From NCBI GenBank assembly GCA_022414725.1, contig CM039466.1, forward strand, positions 15,171,287-15,235,286: a DNA stretch of 64,000 bases. The letters are read 5' to 3'. Made by a program: the position numbers and the translations under genes. This stretch comes from Microglena sp. YARC. Taxonomy: Eukaryota > Chlorophyta > Chlorophyceae > Chlamydomonadales > Chlamydomonadaceae. Below, one piece after another: positions 31,791 to 41,831 of the stretch. A model generated the notes under the pieces. The model worked only from the letters and a program-made list of their open reading frames with translations. It was not told where the DNA came from and did no database searches. How positions within the stretch are numbered: position 1 is the stretch's first letter; the number at the start of each line of letters is the position of its first letter.

Positions 31791-31958
31791 ATGCACCTGG
31801 TTGGAAACATCGTGCTATTCATCGTAGCGATATCGATACTCGCGGCCATTGGAATCTCATTAGTATCGTTGAGCTCAAGAGTGAACGATCATGAGGAAAT
31901 GCTCATATGCCTTGGAGATATAGAATGTGGCAAAAAAAAAAGCTCCACCACCACCTGA
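31791..31958 (+). CDS. 55-residue membrane protein
   Basis: From ATG 31,791: one long N-terminal helix (VGNIVLFIVAISILAAIGIS), then a short ectodomain with Cys (MLICLGDIECG) and a Lys/Thr end. It resembles the other small anchored proteins here. An upstream in-frame start at 31,752 is possible. The minus strand 31,592-31,790 may hold the N-terminal part of the methyltransferase in another frame. Confidence 0.5.
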   Translation: MHLVGNIVLFIVAISILAAIGISLVSLSSRVNDHEEMLICLGDIECGKKKSSTTT

Positions 31959-32000
31959 TTCTTATTTGTGGGAGTTTAAGAGGTTCTCAATACTCCCGAG

Positions 32001-32055
32001 TATAAGGTGTGTCCCACTTTATTTGATACCACAGTAAAGGGTGTCCCACTTTACC
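32001..32055. repeat. Family C terminal-type repeat
   Basis: tataaggtgtgtcccacttt continues as atttga and is followed 17 bp later by a second gtgtcccacttta. The same ~25 bp occurs inverted at 46,380-46,406, in part at 51,781 and in weaker form near 25,850, 28,437 and 50,660. Such gtgtccca ends resemble Tc1/mariner termini. It lies directly upstream of the next gene and may now serve as its leader. Confidence 0.5.
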
Positions 32056-32066
32056 TGTAACGAACG

Positions 32067-32516
32067 ATGAGGTTGCATTCCGGTACAAAACAAATGGTTG
32101 GTACAGATTCTGATAGCGATGACGTTGATGTTACTCTCTCTCATACAAAGGAAGATCCATCTGGTATCACCGACCCATCTGGTATCACTGACCCATCTGG
32201 TATCACTGACCCATCTGACGATCCTGTTGTATCCCATCCTGTTGTATCTGAAGATGAAGGAGAAGCTGGTGTGCTATTGGGTAAGAGAATGGGTATCCAC
32301 AAAAATCGCAAACGCCGGCGGGTGTCAGCAATGAAAAGCGAGAGCGACGACGTCGAAGACATTATCATGATATTGTACAACATTGAAGATTCGATTCACC
32401 TCTCTCATAAATCGACTGAGTCGTACTTGAGCATAATGGGCTTACTCATCATTTTCATGTTGACAGGAATCATTTCATTGAACTTTGCGTTTGTGAATGT
32501 TAGAACAAGCGTATAA
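32067..32516 (+). CDS. Acidic membrane protein with GITDPS repeats
   Basis: A 149-residue product. An acidic Ser/Asp N-terminus carries three perfect 6-residue repeats (GITDPS, 18-bp units at ~32,158-32,215). A basic cluster (KNRKRRRVSAMK) that looks like a nuclear signal follows, then an acidic helix and a C-terminal membrane segment (MGLLIIFMLTGIISLNFAF). No family recognised. A related element begins ~110 bp downstream. Confidence 0.5.
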   Translation: MRLHSGTKQMVGTDSDSDDVDVTLSHTKEDPSGITDPSGITDPSGITDPSDDPVVSHPVVSEDEGEAGVLLGKRMGIHKNRKRRRVSAMKSESDDVEDIIMILYNIEDSIHLSHKSTESYLSIMGLLIIFMLTGIISLNFAFVNVRTSV

Positions 32517-32627
32517 TACACAACATGACGATCGAGAAAGATATCCGGTTCGATAAAAAAATGAGCGAGAAATATGATAAACTGCACGGGTGCATCGACC
32601 GCAAGTGCAGTGGGGCATCTCCGGAAA

Positions 32628-33224
32628 AACAATTCGGTACGTTCGAGAGTGCCCATTGAGGACCAATCGCACTTAAGCGATCGCCGGTACCGTGGACCAA
32701 AATACGGGGGCTTTGTGCAATGCTCATGTAAGGAGGTACACTCGGGCACAAACCCTCAAACGTACTACGAGTTCTGTTTGGGGGTCATGGACACATGGAT
32801 TAGCTTGAGCCGCCAAGTCTTCATCGCACCACCGGTACCAGTCGGCGGTGAGGGTGTACTGCACCCGTAAAAAATCCAAGAAAAACACCGGAGGGTGGCT
32901 TAGCCGCCTCTCTGTCGATGTCAACCAATCGATCAAGCGATACCCTGAGGTACGAGGACTGCGATTCTCTCCAGAAAACCATCACTTACTCGGACGGGGA
33001 CCGCTCCTCTGCTCTCACAATCCAGGTTGCACTGCATGGAACTGTTGGGTCTAGGGAGACCGCTTCCATTTTCCCGGTGCAAGACTGCGTGTTGTTGACG
33101 GGCTACAACAAACATGATTGTGTTCCACTGCCCCGTGGATTTCTACAACATAAGGCACACACTCCGGTGTGGCCGTACACTCCAGAAAGCGGTTTCATTT
33201 ATATGTTCCGCCGAGTGTAGCCTG
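32628..33224. mobile_element. Second copy of family B element, diverged
   Basis: Its left part (32,630-32,740: gtgcccattgaggaccaatc, acttaagcgatcgcc, catgtaaggaggt) matches 4,011-4,140 in the first copy, and its right part (33,000-33,222: gcactgcatggaactgttgg ... agaaagcggtttcatttata) matches 4,380-4,575. The right terminal repeat is clear; I cannot identify the left one. A short plus-strand frame (32,574-32,870) crosses it without recognisable motifs. After it, 33,225-33,371 contains a GC-rich hairpin and two telomere-like ccctaa units. Confidence 0.65.
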
Positions 33225-33371
33225 ATATACAGAAAGCGGCTTCGCCAAAAGCCGCATGATATCATTGCCCTAACCCTAATTTGTGTAGTATAATACACTC
33301 GCTTCGAAGCGATGTTTGTTATTCTGGAACGATACACTACTGATTTCACGCATTGAACCACACTCCTCCCT

Positions 33372-34688
33372 ATGTCGACACCCGACGCTTTAGCGACCAG
33401 CCTTAACCGGTTGAAGGAGGTGCTAGCCTCTGAAAACTCTTCGTCAAACGATGACTCGATTAATGCACACGTATTGTCCGTCCTAGTCGAAGGATCGGAG
33501 GTGATGTCTGTATGCATAGGAGAACTCCCGTTGTCGAGAGCAGAGATACATTCGCGGTTACGCAATGGTTTTGCTACCAGCGCCATGGATGGACAAGCAA
33601 CAAGTGTGTCGGTGTTTTGCATCAAGCTTGATGATGTACCCATTCTACAGATACTCTCTGGAGGCGAGCGCCCGATTCTGCCATCAGAACACGGAGGGAT
33701 GCGCAAGTTGAGAGCCACAATTGCGGCGATAGAAGGCCAAATAGAAGACACCGATAGTAGCAGTTCTGAGGATGATGATGAGCTCGTGATTGAGCTAGCA
33801 GGACAACAACCATCCAATGTTGTGGTAGGAGGAGACAACACTACATCGTCGTCATCGCCTTTGGTAGTACCATCTGTGGTAGTATCACCTATGACAACAG
33901 ATGTCCCGTACACTCCAGAGTCTTTCTCCATGGAGCTGGACACTGCGGATGCTGTAGACGTGGATGTACATGAGAGGGTCTCGACGGAATTTTTCTTCCC
34001 GGACGAAATCTTGGAAAAGATCGTGTCATCATGGTCTACCTGCAAGAGTGATGAGATGTACATGGGGTACCTGGTGCGCCTCATGTGCGTGAGCAAGCAG
34101 TTCAAGGCAGTGGTGTCAAACATGTCGGAGCTATCGGTGAAGATACCTTTGTTTCCAGCCGGCACACAGTGGAGTCTTGCCCATATCTCCTTTGCGAATT
34201 TGGTGCATGTGTCCTGCTCTAATAGCAATGATGTTGAGGACATCGAGATGTTCGCCGCACTCCCCAATCTGAAGAGGTTAAACATATCGGGGACGTCAGT
34301 CGATTCCCTCGTTCCGTTTAGGACCGGTGTGTGCAGGAACACGCTTCAGGATCTGTACTGCGCAGACATGCATTTGATGTCCATTGCAGGGATAGAGAGC
34401 CTCAGCCAGCTGCGTTTTCTGGACATACACAACACAGATTGCTCCACATCCGTAGGGGAGTTCCATATGCCATTGCTGACCGTGCTGAACACCCGTTCGT
34501 CTCGTAGAGTTTTCAATTCGGATTTCCCATACCACACATGCTTCTCATCGCTTGTAGCATTCATGCAAATTTCAAATACTTGGGGGAATTTGTTAACAGA
34601 CATTCAGTCTCCTGACACGATGGACATTGTCGGTAGCACTCGTGATGCCATATCCTTCTGCCCCACACTCAAGACAAAGGATGCTTGA
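33372..34688 (+). CDS. F-box / leucine-rich repeat protein
   Basis: A 438-residue protein. Residues 1-~205 are a long acidic, Ser-rich region. An F-box-like segment follows (FFFPDEILEKIVSSW ... LVRLMCVSKQFKAVVSN), then leucine-rich repeats (LPNLKRLNISGTSVDSL, LQDLYCADMHLMSIAGIESL, LSQLRFLDIHNTD). F-box proteins bind SKP1 and bring LRR-selected targets to a cullin ubiquitin ligase; several giant viruses encode them. Viral use to redirect host ubiquitylation is inference. The gene is intact. Confidence 0.7.
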   Translation: MSTPDALATSLNRLKEVLASENSSSNDDSINAHVLSVLVEGSEVMSVCIGELPLSRAEIHSRLRNGFATSAMDGQATSVSVFCIKLDDVPILQILSGGERPILPSEHGGMRKLRATIAAIEGQIEDTDSSSSEDDDELVIELAGQQPSNVVVGGDNTTSSSSPLVVPSVVVSPMTTDVPYTPESFSMELDTADAVDVDVHERVSTEFFFPDEILEKIVSSWSTCKSDEMYMGYLVRLMCVSKQFKAVVSNMSELSVKIPLFPAGTQWSLAHISFANLVHVSCSNSNDVEDIEMFAALPNLKRLNISGTSVDSLVPFRTGVCRNTLQDLYCADMHLMSIAGIESLSQLRFLDIHNTDCSTSVGEFHMPLLTVLNTRSSRRVFNSDFPYHTCFSSLVAFMQISNTWGNLLTDIQSPDTMDIVGSTRDAISFCPTLKTKDA

Positions 34689-34822
34689 GCAGTCCGATGT
34701 TCGCGTCGAGTGTACCACATCCTTCACATTTGTTTCCAAAAAATGGTGTAAAGACATTCCAAGTCATGCAGGTTGTGGATAGAGTGAGTGATCAGGACTT
34801 CCGTTTTTAGTTTTATGGCAAC

Positions 34823-35146
34823 ATGGATGATGATGATGATGATGATGATGATGGCGGTTACGACTCATATAATGTTGAGTTGAGTTTGATGCGGCTCTAC
34901 ACTGAGATGTGTGACCGATCCTTGATTCGGACATACGATAGCCTGGGCAAGTTAGTTGCAATGTCCCAAGATACCCTTGTATACGGCACGCCGTGCGGAT
35001 TGATTGTGAATGATATCATGAAATGTGCCTACATGGAGGGTGGACGTGCGCGGTTGCTGAAGGTGGTAGTGTTCCTGTTCGGAGTTGATGCATTGAAGAA
35101 CAACAGGATGTACAACTTTTTATCGGTTAAAGAATTCGCAACATGA
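34823..35146 (+). CDS. Unknown 107-residue protein with poly-Asp start
   Basis: Begins MDDDDDDDDDGG from a GAT microsatellite, then a compact helical domain (VELSLMRLYTEMCDRSLI ... GGRARLLKVVVFLFGVDAL). No motif recognised. It sits 42 bp upstream of the structural-type gene and is collinear with it. Confidence 0.5.
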   Translation: MDDDDDDDDDGGYDSYNVELSLMRLYTEMCDRSLIRTYDSLGKLVAMSQDTLVYGTPCGLIVNDIMKCAYMEGGRARLLKVVVFLFGVDALKNNRMYNFLSVKEFAT

Positions 35147-35188
35147 TTTCTTAAGTTTGTTTGTGTAAAAAGCATCTCTGACCCAACG

Positions 35189-36993
35189 ATGCCCATTGAG
35201 GATGTTGACTACCTTGTGCAGAATTCTGTGTCCGACTCGCTCACGTTGTTCATAGATTCAAGCAAACGCAACCGTCAGTACAATCGCACACCGTCGGATT
35301 ATGTTGTGAAGTTTGAGGAACCCGTCAAGTATGTCTTCGGACTGGACATACTCGATGCTGCTATTCCAAGCACGATGTACAATGTAGATTCGCACAACAA
35401 TGAGTTGAGGCTTGTCACGGTCAATGTGTTACAGGGATCGTTGAAAAAGCACGACGATATACGTAAGGAGCTTGAGACCTTATCACAGCATCCCCTATTC
35501 GATAAAGCCGTGCAAGACGAGTACCCCTCTCATTATTTAGCTACAGTAGATGGCAACAATCTATCTGCGCATCCTTTGCTGCAACATAAGGTTGATGAAC
35601 AACAAGGTGTCGCCGCTGATTACACAGCTCAGTTCGCACCCACACACGCCGTGTTTGTTAGGTACTCCTTCTCAGGTGTCCCGTTTAGGCCCAGTCGCGA
35701 GACAGTGAATAACAAGAACGTGTTCAACGTAGCAAACGTGGGAGGCGCGGTCACAGACGATGTCGTCGAGTTGGTGAATCCATCGGGCTCGCCCGCCAAC
35801 CGAGAACTAGCAGAGTGGCTTGCGACGCACTCCACGTCACTGAACTTCTCCATCATCCCGTCGAGTACCATATGGATGCAGTCGGTATTCAGTGGAGTAG
35901 GACCGGACACGCCTCTGTACGACATTGTGCATCACGTCTGTCTGCATGTGACGTCGTCCGAATTCGAGAGCATCATTTCCAATGGGGCGGCGCGCATGTC
36001 TTGTGGTGTTTACATCTTCAATATGATCGTCGGAAATTTTACCATTTCATCCCTCATCACGTACATGCAAGAGTTGCTCGCACCAATCTCAATTGACGTG
36101 GTTGGCCAGCCAACAGGGCGGCTGTGGGAGAGACAAAACAAGATCATATTTAAAGCGTCGAATAATATAATTTTCGTTACATGCACAAACTACGACCCGT
36201 CAACGGAGGCGTTCATCTCTTCCGCCGCGTCACTTTTAGGCTTTGACGACACACGCCCAGTCCCATGCATACACGAATGCACATTTCAGCCCATATTCCT
36301 AGGGAGTGGGGTGAGCGGGGGGCTTCCGTGCTTCATGAGCATCCTCACGCTAGACAAGGACACGCAGGCGTACATGAACACACTTGGTCCCCCCGGCATC
36401 GTCAACCTCGCAGGGCCTCGCTTCATCACCCTTAGATGCCCCGAGATAGAGGAGCACATGTGCAGCTCCGGAATATCAAGTCGCTATTCGACCGGTTGGG
36501 AGTGTTCAAACTCGCGAGCGGGAGCGAACTCGCGCACCTTCGTTTCGACTTCGTGTCGCTCGTGAGGAAGCCATTCCACCCGATAGGGAAACTGAGTCGA
36601 CTCAGCTTCCGTTTTGAGTTGTTCGACGGGGTGCTCTATGACTTCAAGGGTGTAAATCACCAGATTCTGATAAACATCAAGTACTACGTCCCCTCAAAAC
36701 TCGACACGGGGGTCCGGTTCCGAACCGAACTCAATCCAGATTACGACCCTAATTTTCTCGCGTTCACTCTCAGGAACGAAGCCGACCTCGACAACGGGGA
36801 CGACGACGATGGTGATAATGAGGACGACGACGACGACGATGATAATGATGAGAATGAGGACAACGAAGACGACGATGATGGGATTCCCGTGGTGTATTGT
36901 GCCACGATTCCCGTGCCGACATGGTATGTGAACCATCCACATGAACATGACGTTACATATTGCCGAGCTAGTGTTTCAAGAGAACAACCATGA
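35189..36993 (+). pseudogene. NCLDV virion-type structural protein, split by one frameshift
   Basis: The frame from 35,189 runs to a stop at 36,565, but homologous-looking sequence jumps frame near 36,460 and continues to 36,993. The N-terminus (TLFIDSSKRNRQYNRTPSDY, VKYVFGLDILDAAIPSTMYN) and the C-terminus after the shift (PFHPIGKLSRLSFRFELFDG, YDFKGVNHQILINIKYYV) resemble, from memory, a conserved large-virus structural protein that interlocks with capsid components. A very acidic insert (GDDDDGDNEDDDDDDD) lies near the end. A single lost base explains the break. Total length would be ~600 residues. Confidence 0.65.
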
Positions 36994-37383
36994 ATCGCCT
37001 TCATTGCGTATTACGCTTTGCGACCTCGCAATTGACGGGCGAGAGTGTTTCTTGACTTGTCTGGACGTTCTCCTCAAAAGGTTGTTGCGTGTCTTCGGTG
37101 GTGGAGCATCTGCGGTTAACATTAGCGATATAGAAGATGCAGAGTTTGAACGCTGCATCACAAATCGCATGCGCGCAATGTTGGACGTCTACCCTGAGAT
37201 CGAGAATTGTGCGTCACATCATCCCTCCTCCATACACAATCGATTTACGTCGCACCTCTGGACTTCATTAAGGATACCAATGTGTTGCAAGTGGGCGGCG
37301 ACATGGAAGACTACGGGGTGACCTTTTGCATCCGTGGAATATGGTTGATGCTTCGTTTCAAGCGTTGTCAGATACTTAATTAA
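36941..37383 (+). pseudogene. Unknown protein downstream of the structural gene, one frameshift
   Basis: Starts at ATG 36,941, overlapping the preceding gene. The first ~90 residues (LHIAELVFQENNHE ... VFGGGASAVNISDIEDAEF) are protein-like. Near 37,230 the reading changes frame and continues as YVAPLDFIKDTNVLQVGG, then YGVTFCIRGIWLMLRFKR, to a TAA at 37,383. The overlap with the upstream gene suggests co-transcription. Family not recognised. Confidence 0.5.
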
Positions 37384-37714
37384 TAAGAAGCAAACTCCTC
37401 AGAGATGTATGCCTGTGGGGCTACAAATTCGGGGGAATCCTCTTCTTCATTATTCTCCATACCCTCGACGGTTGCATCCATTTGTACTTCCATGGGGTTT
37501 CCTCCACCCGTAAGCATATCTTCATTGTTGGGATTTTCCTCTTCGTAGACCTCCTCCTCTTCGTCGAACTGCTCCATGGGCAATCCATAGCTGCCGCCCA
37601 TATTGGTGGGGGGGGGGAAACAACGACCGGTATTTGGCGCATTGACCCTCCGAAAATGCAGGTGATTATTAGAAGTAGCAATAATGTGATAAACACGATA
37701 GCAGTGTCTTGCAT
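37380..37714 (-). pseudogene. Anchored acidic protein with G10 homopolymer frame break
   Basis: The start at 37,714 gives a hydrophobic anchor (TAIVFITLLLLLIITCIFGG) and a Pro-rich stretch. At the run of ten G (37,608-37,617, plus strand) the frame breaks; in the shifted frame a coherent acidic protein continues (EQFDEEEEVYEEENPNNEDM, ENNEEEDSPEFVAPQAY) to 37,380. A one-base run-length difference explains it. The run could be a slippage hotspot or a sequencing error. Confidence 0.6.
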
Positions 37715-37945
37715 TTTTTTGGCTCGTCACGATGTTTTATAATACAGTTGTTTGTTATAAAATAAATTGAGCCACATTATAATCGAACTTGAAGGTCAGA
37801 TCTTGGCGAAAGTACTTTAATGTCCAATTTCTTGAGACGAAAAGATCTCGCTTTGACAACCGAATCCTTAGAGACGGTAAATGGGTCTCCGTCCAAATGA
37901 AGCAAAATGGGGGAGAAGATGTCGTTGAATTGTTTGGTTACAGAA

Positions 37946-38109
37946 ATGGGCGTTCCTGCCTCCCGGCGGATTTTTTGGAATTTCTACTCAGAATTTAGAG
38001 CATCCGGAACGACATTATAGCCTGAGATATCATCACCGAGGAATCACAATTCCGCTCCAGACCATGTTTCGCAACCATTCAAAATCCGCCGGGATGCAAG
38101 AACACCCAT
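37946..38109. mobile_element. MITE family A, complete copy (~164 bp)
   Basis: Left terminal repeat atgggcgttcctgcctcccg and right end (inverse) tgggtgttcttgcatcccgg flank a ~110-bp AT-balanced body that is itself partly self-complementary. There is no coding capacity. Flanking bases a...t do not show a long target duplication. Similar copies occur at eight other places in this window. Confidence 0.85.
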
Positions 38110-38163
38110 TCAGTGTCAATTGGGCAGGTTTCCATGTTTTGAATTCATGCATAAAAAAACGTC

Positions 38164-39408
38164 ATGTATTCCTGTACTGCACTTGGTAAGAGTAAGAGAA
38201 ACATGGGGTGCTGCCTGGTCAATATTTGGAATCCCCATCCAAGCGATTACACATCATGCACCAATGAGCCGCCTTGTCCTCATGAGGAATGCATGGAGTG
38301 CATCGATTGCATGGAGTGCATCGATTGCATGGACTGCACGACCGTTTCTTTGCGAGACGTCGCAATCACGAAGCTCCCGCCAGATGCCCTTCAGAGCAAC
38401 GTGACGGAGATTCGGGTGGTACACTGCACCATCCGCACCGTGCGTGACTTATTGCCGCCATGCCTTGTGCATCTGGTCATTTCGTACAGTTGCCTTGAGC
38501 ACTTCGAGCCATGCGGGGGTCTGCCGCTGTGTCTGGGATATGTTGATCTTTCGTTCAACAGACTCAGGAGATCCCACACAGCGTCTACAATCTTTACGAT
38601 TCCCGTGCTTCACAAGGGTGGTCAACCGGCATCATCCTTAGGAACAACAACCTCTGGTTTGCGGACTTATCGAACATCCCCGAGAGCATGGTCAACAAGG
38701 ACACCATCCATGAGCTGCTTTGCGCGCACCGACTCAACCTGGTGAGCACCACCAAGCTGAACTCGGCCATCTCAGAGTTGAATAAACGCGGGCATGATTA
38801 CGACTCCGATGCAGTTGAGAAGCAGCTCGCGTTGCGCACACAAGATGGGGGATATACGTGGAAAAACAACGAGAATGCGCACGGCCATGGGGTGACGCAA
38901 ACGACCGACGCCGCGGTCGCTCTCATCCTCAGTATTGGGGGGGCTCCTTGGTCTCACGCATTTAACACCCGAGGCCACTGGCAGGGAATATGCAACGTTT
39001 CTCAATTCGCATGAATATGAGGAAGCCATGACCCGCCATTTTCAAGAGGATGAACAATACCACATGCTCGCCAGATGCGTCTTGGCAATCGTGCTAAACC
39101 ACATGTTCCGAGATGCGATTCGTGATATTTTGCATGAGGAAATCAAGGATGGCTTGTGCACCTGCAGGGCCGGGCGCGTGTCTCGCATGGTCAACGCCCT
39201 TAACGGATTCGTGGAAGGCGTGCACGTAGGGCTAAGCAAGAACGAGGAGTTTGTCCAACACCATTTTGGTATTGCGTAACCGAAACGCGTCCGTTACGGC
39301 AATGACACCGATACGTACCTTGCAGAGACGGTGCCGCTTGTGTGGCAAGCCCTCGAAGACGCATGCATCCCTGAGGTGGAGCACAAAGCGTGGCTCGAGT
39401 TCATTTGA
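38164..39408 (+). pseudogene. LRR protein with conserved C-terminal domain, three breaks
   Basis: Read across breaks, the protein has a Cys-rich start with a duplicated CMECID, leucine-rich repeats (LPPDALQSNVTEIRVVHC, LPPCLVHLVISYSCLEHFEP, LPLCLGYVDLSFNRLR) and a long helical C-terminal domain with GLCTCRAGRVSRMVNALNGF and PLVWQALEDACIPEVEH. The layout (LRRs then a helical Cys-containing domain) recalls bacterial NEL-type ubiquitin ligases, though I cannot confirm a catalytic Cys. Breaks: a frame change near 38,567, one at a G7 run (38,937), and an in-frame TAA at 39,277-39,279 after which the frame stays open for 42 codons. Confidence 0.6.
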
Positions 39409-39550
39409 TTCTTACACAAAGACATCATGGTACAGTCGACCATTGGTCTGAAGTTTAGGGGGTTATTTCGGTTTTTTTGTTGTACAGACTGCGGAGGAAA
39501 CAAAGATATTTGTTTGTTGGGCATTTACAACAACAACAACGCACCTAAAG

Positions 39551-40983
39551 ATGAAGGTGGTCATCTTCGGAACCCATCCGAATCAGTTCAACGGATACAG
39601 CAAGGTCGTCTATGAGATTAGCAAGGTGTGGAATGCTCCGGATATGGAGCTTCACATCTTCGGGTTCCAGAACATGCACAACCACCCAGGCATCGGAAAG
39701 GACGTGCCTGCAACGTGAATCGTGTTCGATGCATTAGCAAACAAAACCCCACGAGCGCAAGGGTTCGGGGTCAATTGCGCACGCGATTATGTAACACGCA
39801 TCCGCCCGGACGTTGTCATCATTTTTAACGACCTCATTGTCCTGACCACCATATTGAGAGAGGTGTGCGCCGCACCCAACCGCTCCGAGTTCAAAGTGAT
39901 CGCGTATATAGACCAGGTGTACCTATCACAGCGCCGCGATCTCCTCGCATACGTGAATGATAACGCGAATGCGGTGCTAGCCTTCACTCCCGGATGGCAA
40001 GAAAGCATCATCGGACAGGGGATGCGGCTTCCATGCTTCTCCCTCCCCCACGGCTTCAACCCCAATACATACTTTCCCGTACCCAAAGACCTCGCGCGCC
40101 GTTTTTTCGGACTGCCAGGGGACTCATTCCTCATCCTGAACCTTAACCGCAACCAGCCGCGGAAGCCGTGGGACATATGTCTCCAGGCGTTCGCCGAGGT
40201 CGTCGCCCGCCTCCCCAATGCACCCATCTGACTCGTAGTCAGTACGGCGCTGACCGGTGCTTGGAACATACCCGAACTCTTCGAGCGAGAGCTACTCAAG
40301 CGGGGAGTAAAAGACGCCCCCCAGGTTGTTTGCGATCGATTGGTCGTTCCCGGGCACCCGCAGATGTTAACGGACATGGAGACTAACTTCCTGTACAACG
40401 TCGCAGACATCGGAATCAACACGTGCGACGGGGAGGGATTCGGTCTCTGCAACTTTGAGCAGGCGGCCATAGGAATCCCTCAGGTCGTGCCTGCCTTGAG
40501 TGGTTTCCTGCATTTCTTCGATGAGACATGCGCTCTCATGGTCAAGCCCAAGATCTCCATTTACGTGGACACCGCTCGCGATGGCGTGGGCGGCGAGGCC
40601 GAACTCTCCGCGCCTGTCGACTTCGCCGATGCCATCATGAGGTACTACGGGGACAGGGACCTCATGTGCAGGCACGGGGCGAATGCCCGCGAACGCATAG
40701 TCAGAGACTTCGCCTGGGGAGATATCGCCAATACACTTGATAAGATCATCCGCGAGGACATCATCGGTACCCAACGGGATATTATCATTGCGCGTGATTC
40801 TTGCAATCCGGTCGTTCAAGAAGACCAAGCGTTCGTTTCGATAGCCACCCTTGAAAGCCGCATTCTTCTCACAACCGGTACCGCTACTAATGATACAACC
40901 GGTACCGCTACTAATGCGACTGATAGAGTCCGTATTGCAAATGACACTGATGCTAATAGTAGTAACATTATAAATAGTAACAT

Positions 40984-41025
<42 letters not shown>

Positions 41026-41128
41026 CGATGACAAAACGTACTTATGCGCCAGAAGAAGTCACATCGCGGCACTCATCCAAACTAAGAAGAATGCGAGGAA
41101 GTCGAGGTTACAGGTGATACAACCATGA
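39551..41128 (+). pseudogene. Glycosyltransferase (GT4-like, giant virus type) with two in-frame TGA codons
   Basis: One frame runs 1,578 bp from ATG 39,551 (MKVVIFGTHPNQFNGYSKVV) to 41,128, broken only by TGA at 39,716-39,718 and 40,229-40,231. Conserved blocks of GT-B glycosyltransferases are intact: RPDVVIIFNDLIVLTTIL, FKVIAYIDQVYL, LNLNRNQPRKPWDI and the nucleotide-sugar site INTCDGEGFGLCNFEQAAIG. The C-terminus is a low-complexity Ser tract (AGT microsatellite, 40,979-41,020) with a basic end. Giant viruses use such enzymes to glycosylate virion fibres. The stops lie where related proteins continue without a gap; CGA-to-TGA would explain both. Confidence 0.75.
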
Positions 41129-41163
41129 AGTACTTGAATAACTGTTTAAGGACTTCATTTGAT

Positions 41164-41664
41164 TTAATTCAGAGGAGCGAACAATGCGTCTAGTGATGCG
41201 GTCGCGTTATCTTTACATGGGGTGGAAGACACTGATGCCAAAATTCCATCGTCGAAGAAACCTTCAAACGTATTAACATGCCCTAGTGGAGAAGAAGATG
41301 CTTTTGGGTCCGCTTTTGTTGTGGCAGACAGTGTTTTGGAAGGTATTTGTGTTGTTGTTTCATGTGATGAGGGTGTGGTCGATGCCATGAATTGTTCTTT
41401 GTTGTCACCGTATATGTAATTTATCATGTCCACGTCCTCCTCATCTGACCTTTCTCCAATGTCGCTGTTGTAATTGGTGATGTAGCTGCTATTGTAATTG
41501 GTGTCGTCGCGTTCGGGATAGTAGTGTTGCGGAATGATGAGGCGTTGTTATTCTGACGAACGGGAAGTCGCGATGTTCTTAAAAACAAAGTGAATGATGA
41601 CGACAGATAGTCCAGCGAGGATTGAATTTTTGAGCGCGGTGCCAACAGTTGATGTTATAGACAT
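41164..41664 (-). pseudogene. Anchored protein with in-frame TAA
   Basis: From ATG 41,662-41,664 the frame encodes an N-terminal helix (ILAGLSVVIIHFVFKNI), reaches TAA at 41,548-41,550 after 38 codons, then stays open for 127 codons to 41,164. The downstream part is polar (YYPERDDTNYNSSYITN, GERSDEEDVDMINYIYG). CAA-to-TAA is the simplest explanation of the stop. If the stop is real, only a 38-residue membrane peptide is made. Function unknown. Confidence 0.5.
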
Positions 41665-41831
41665 GATATAGAGGGACTTGTAGAGTGCTACCTAAACTGC
41701 GGCTCCAAGTAGTTTAAAATGAATCACGATTTTTTTACAAGCAATGGAAGCCACGCGTTCTGTGCATCGTGAATTCGTTAATAATTTTTAAAAAAGTGTT
41801 TCAATGTATTGTTCCATAAAAATAAAGCGGA

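Noticed and set aside
33143..34342. 399-residue minus-strand frame
   Set aside because: It is the antisense shadow of the F-box/LRR gene; its translation is Ser/Thr-rich with no domain, while the plus strand has clear LRRs.
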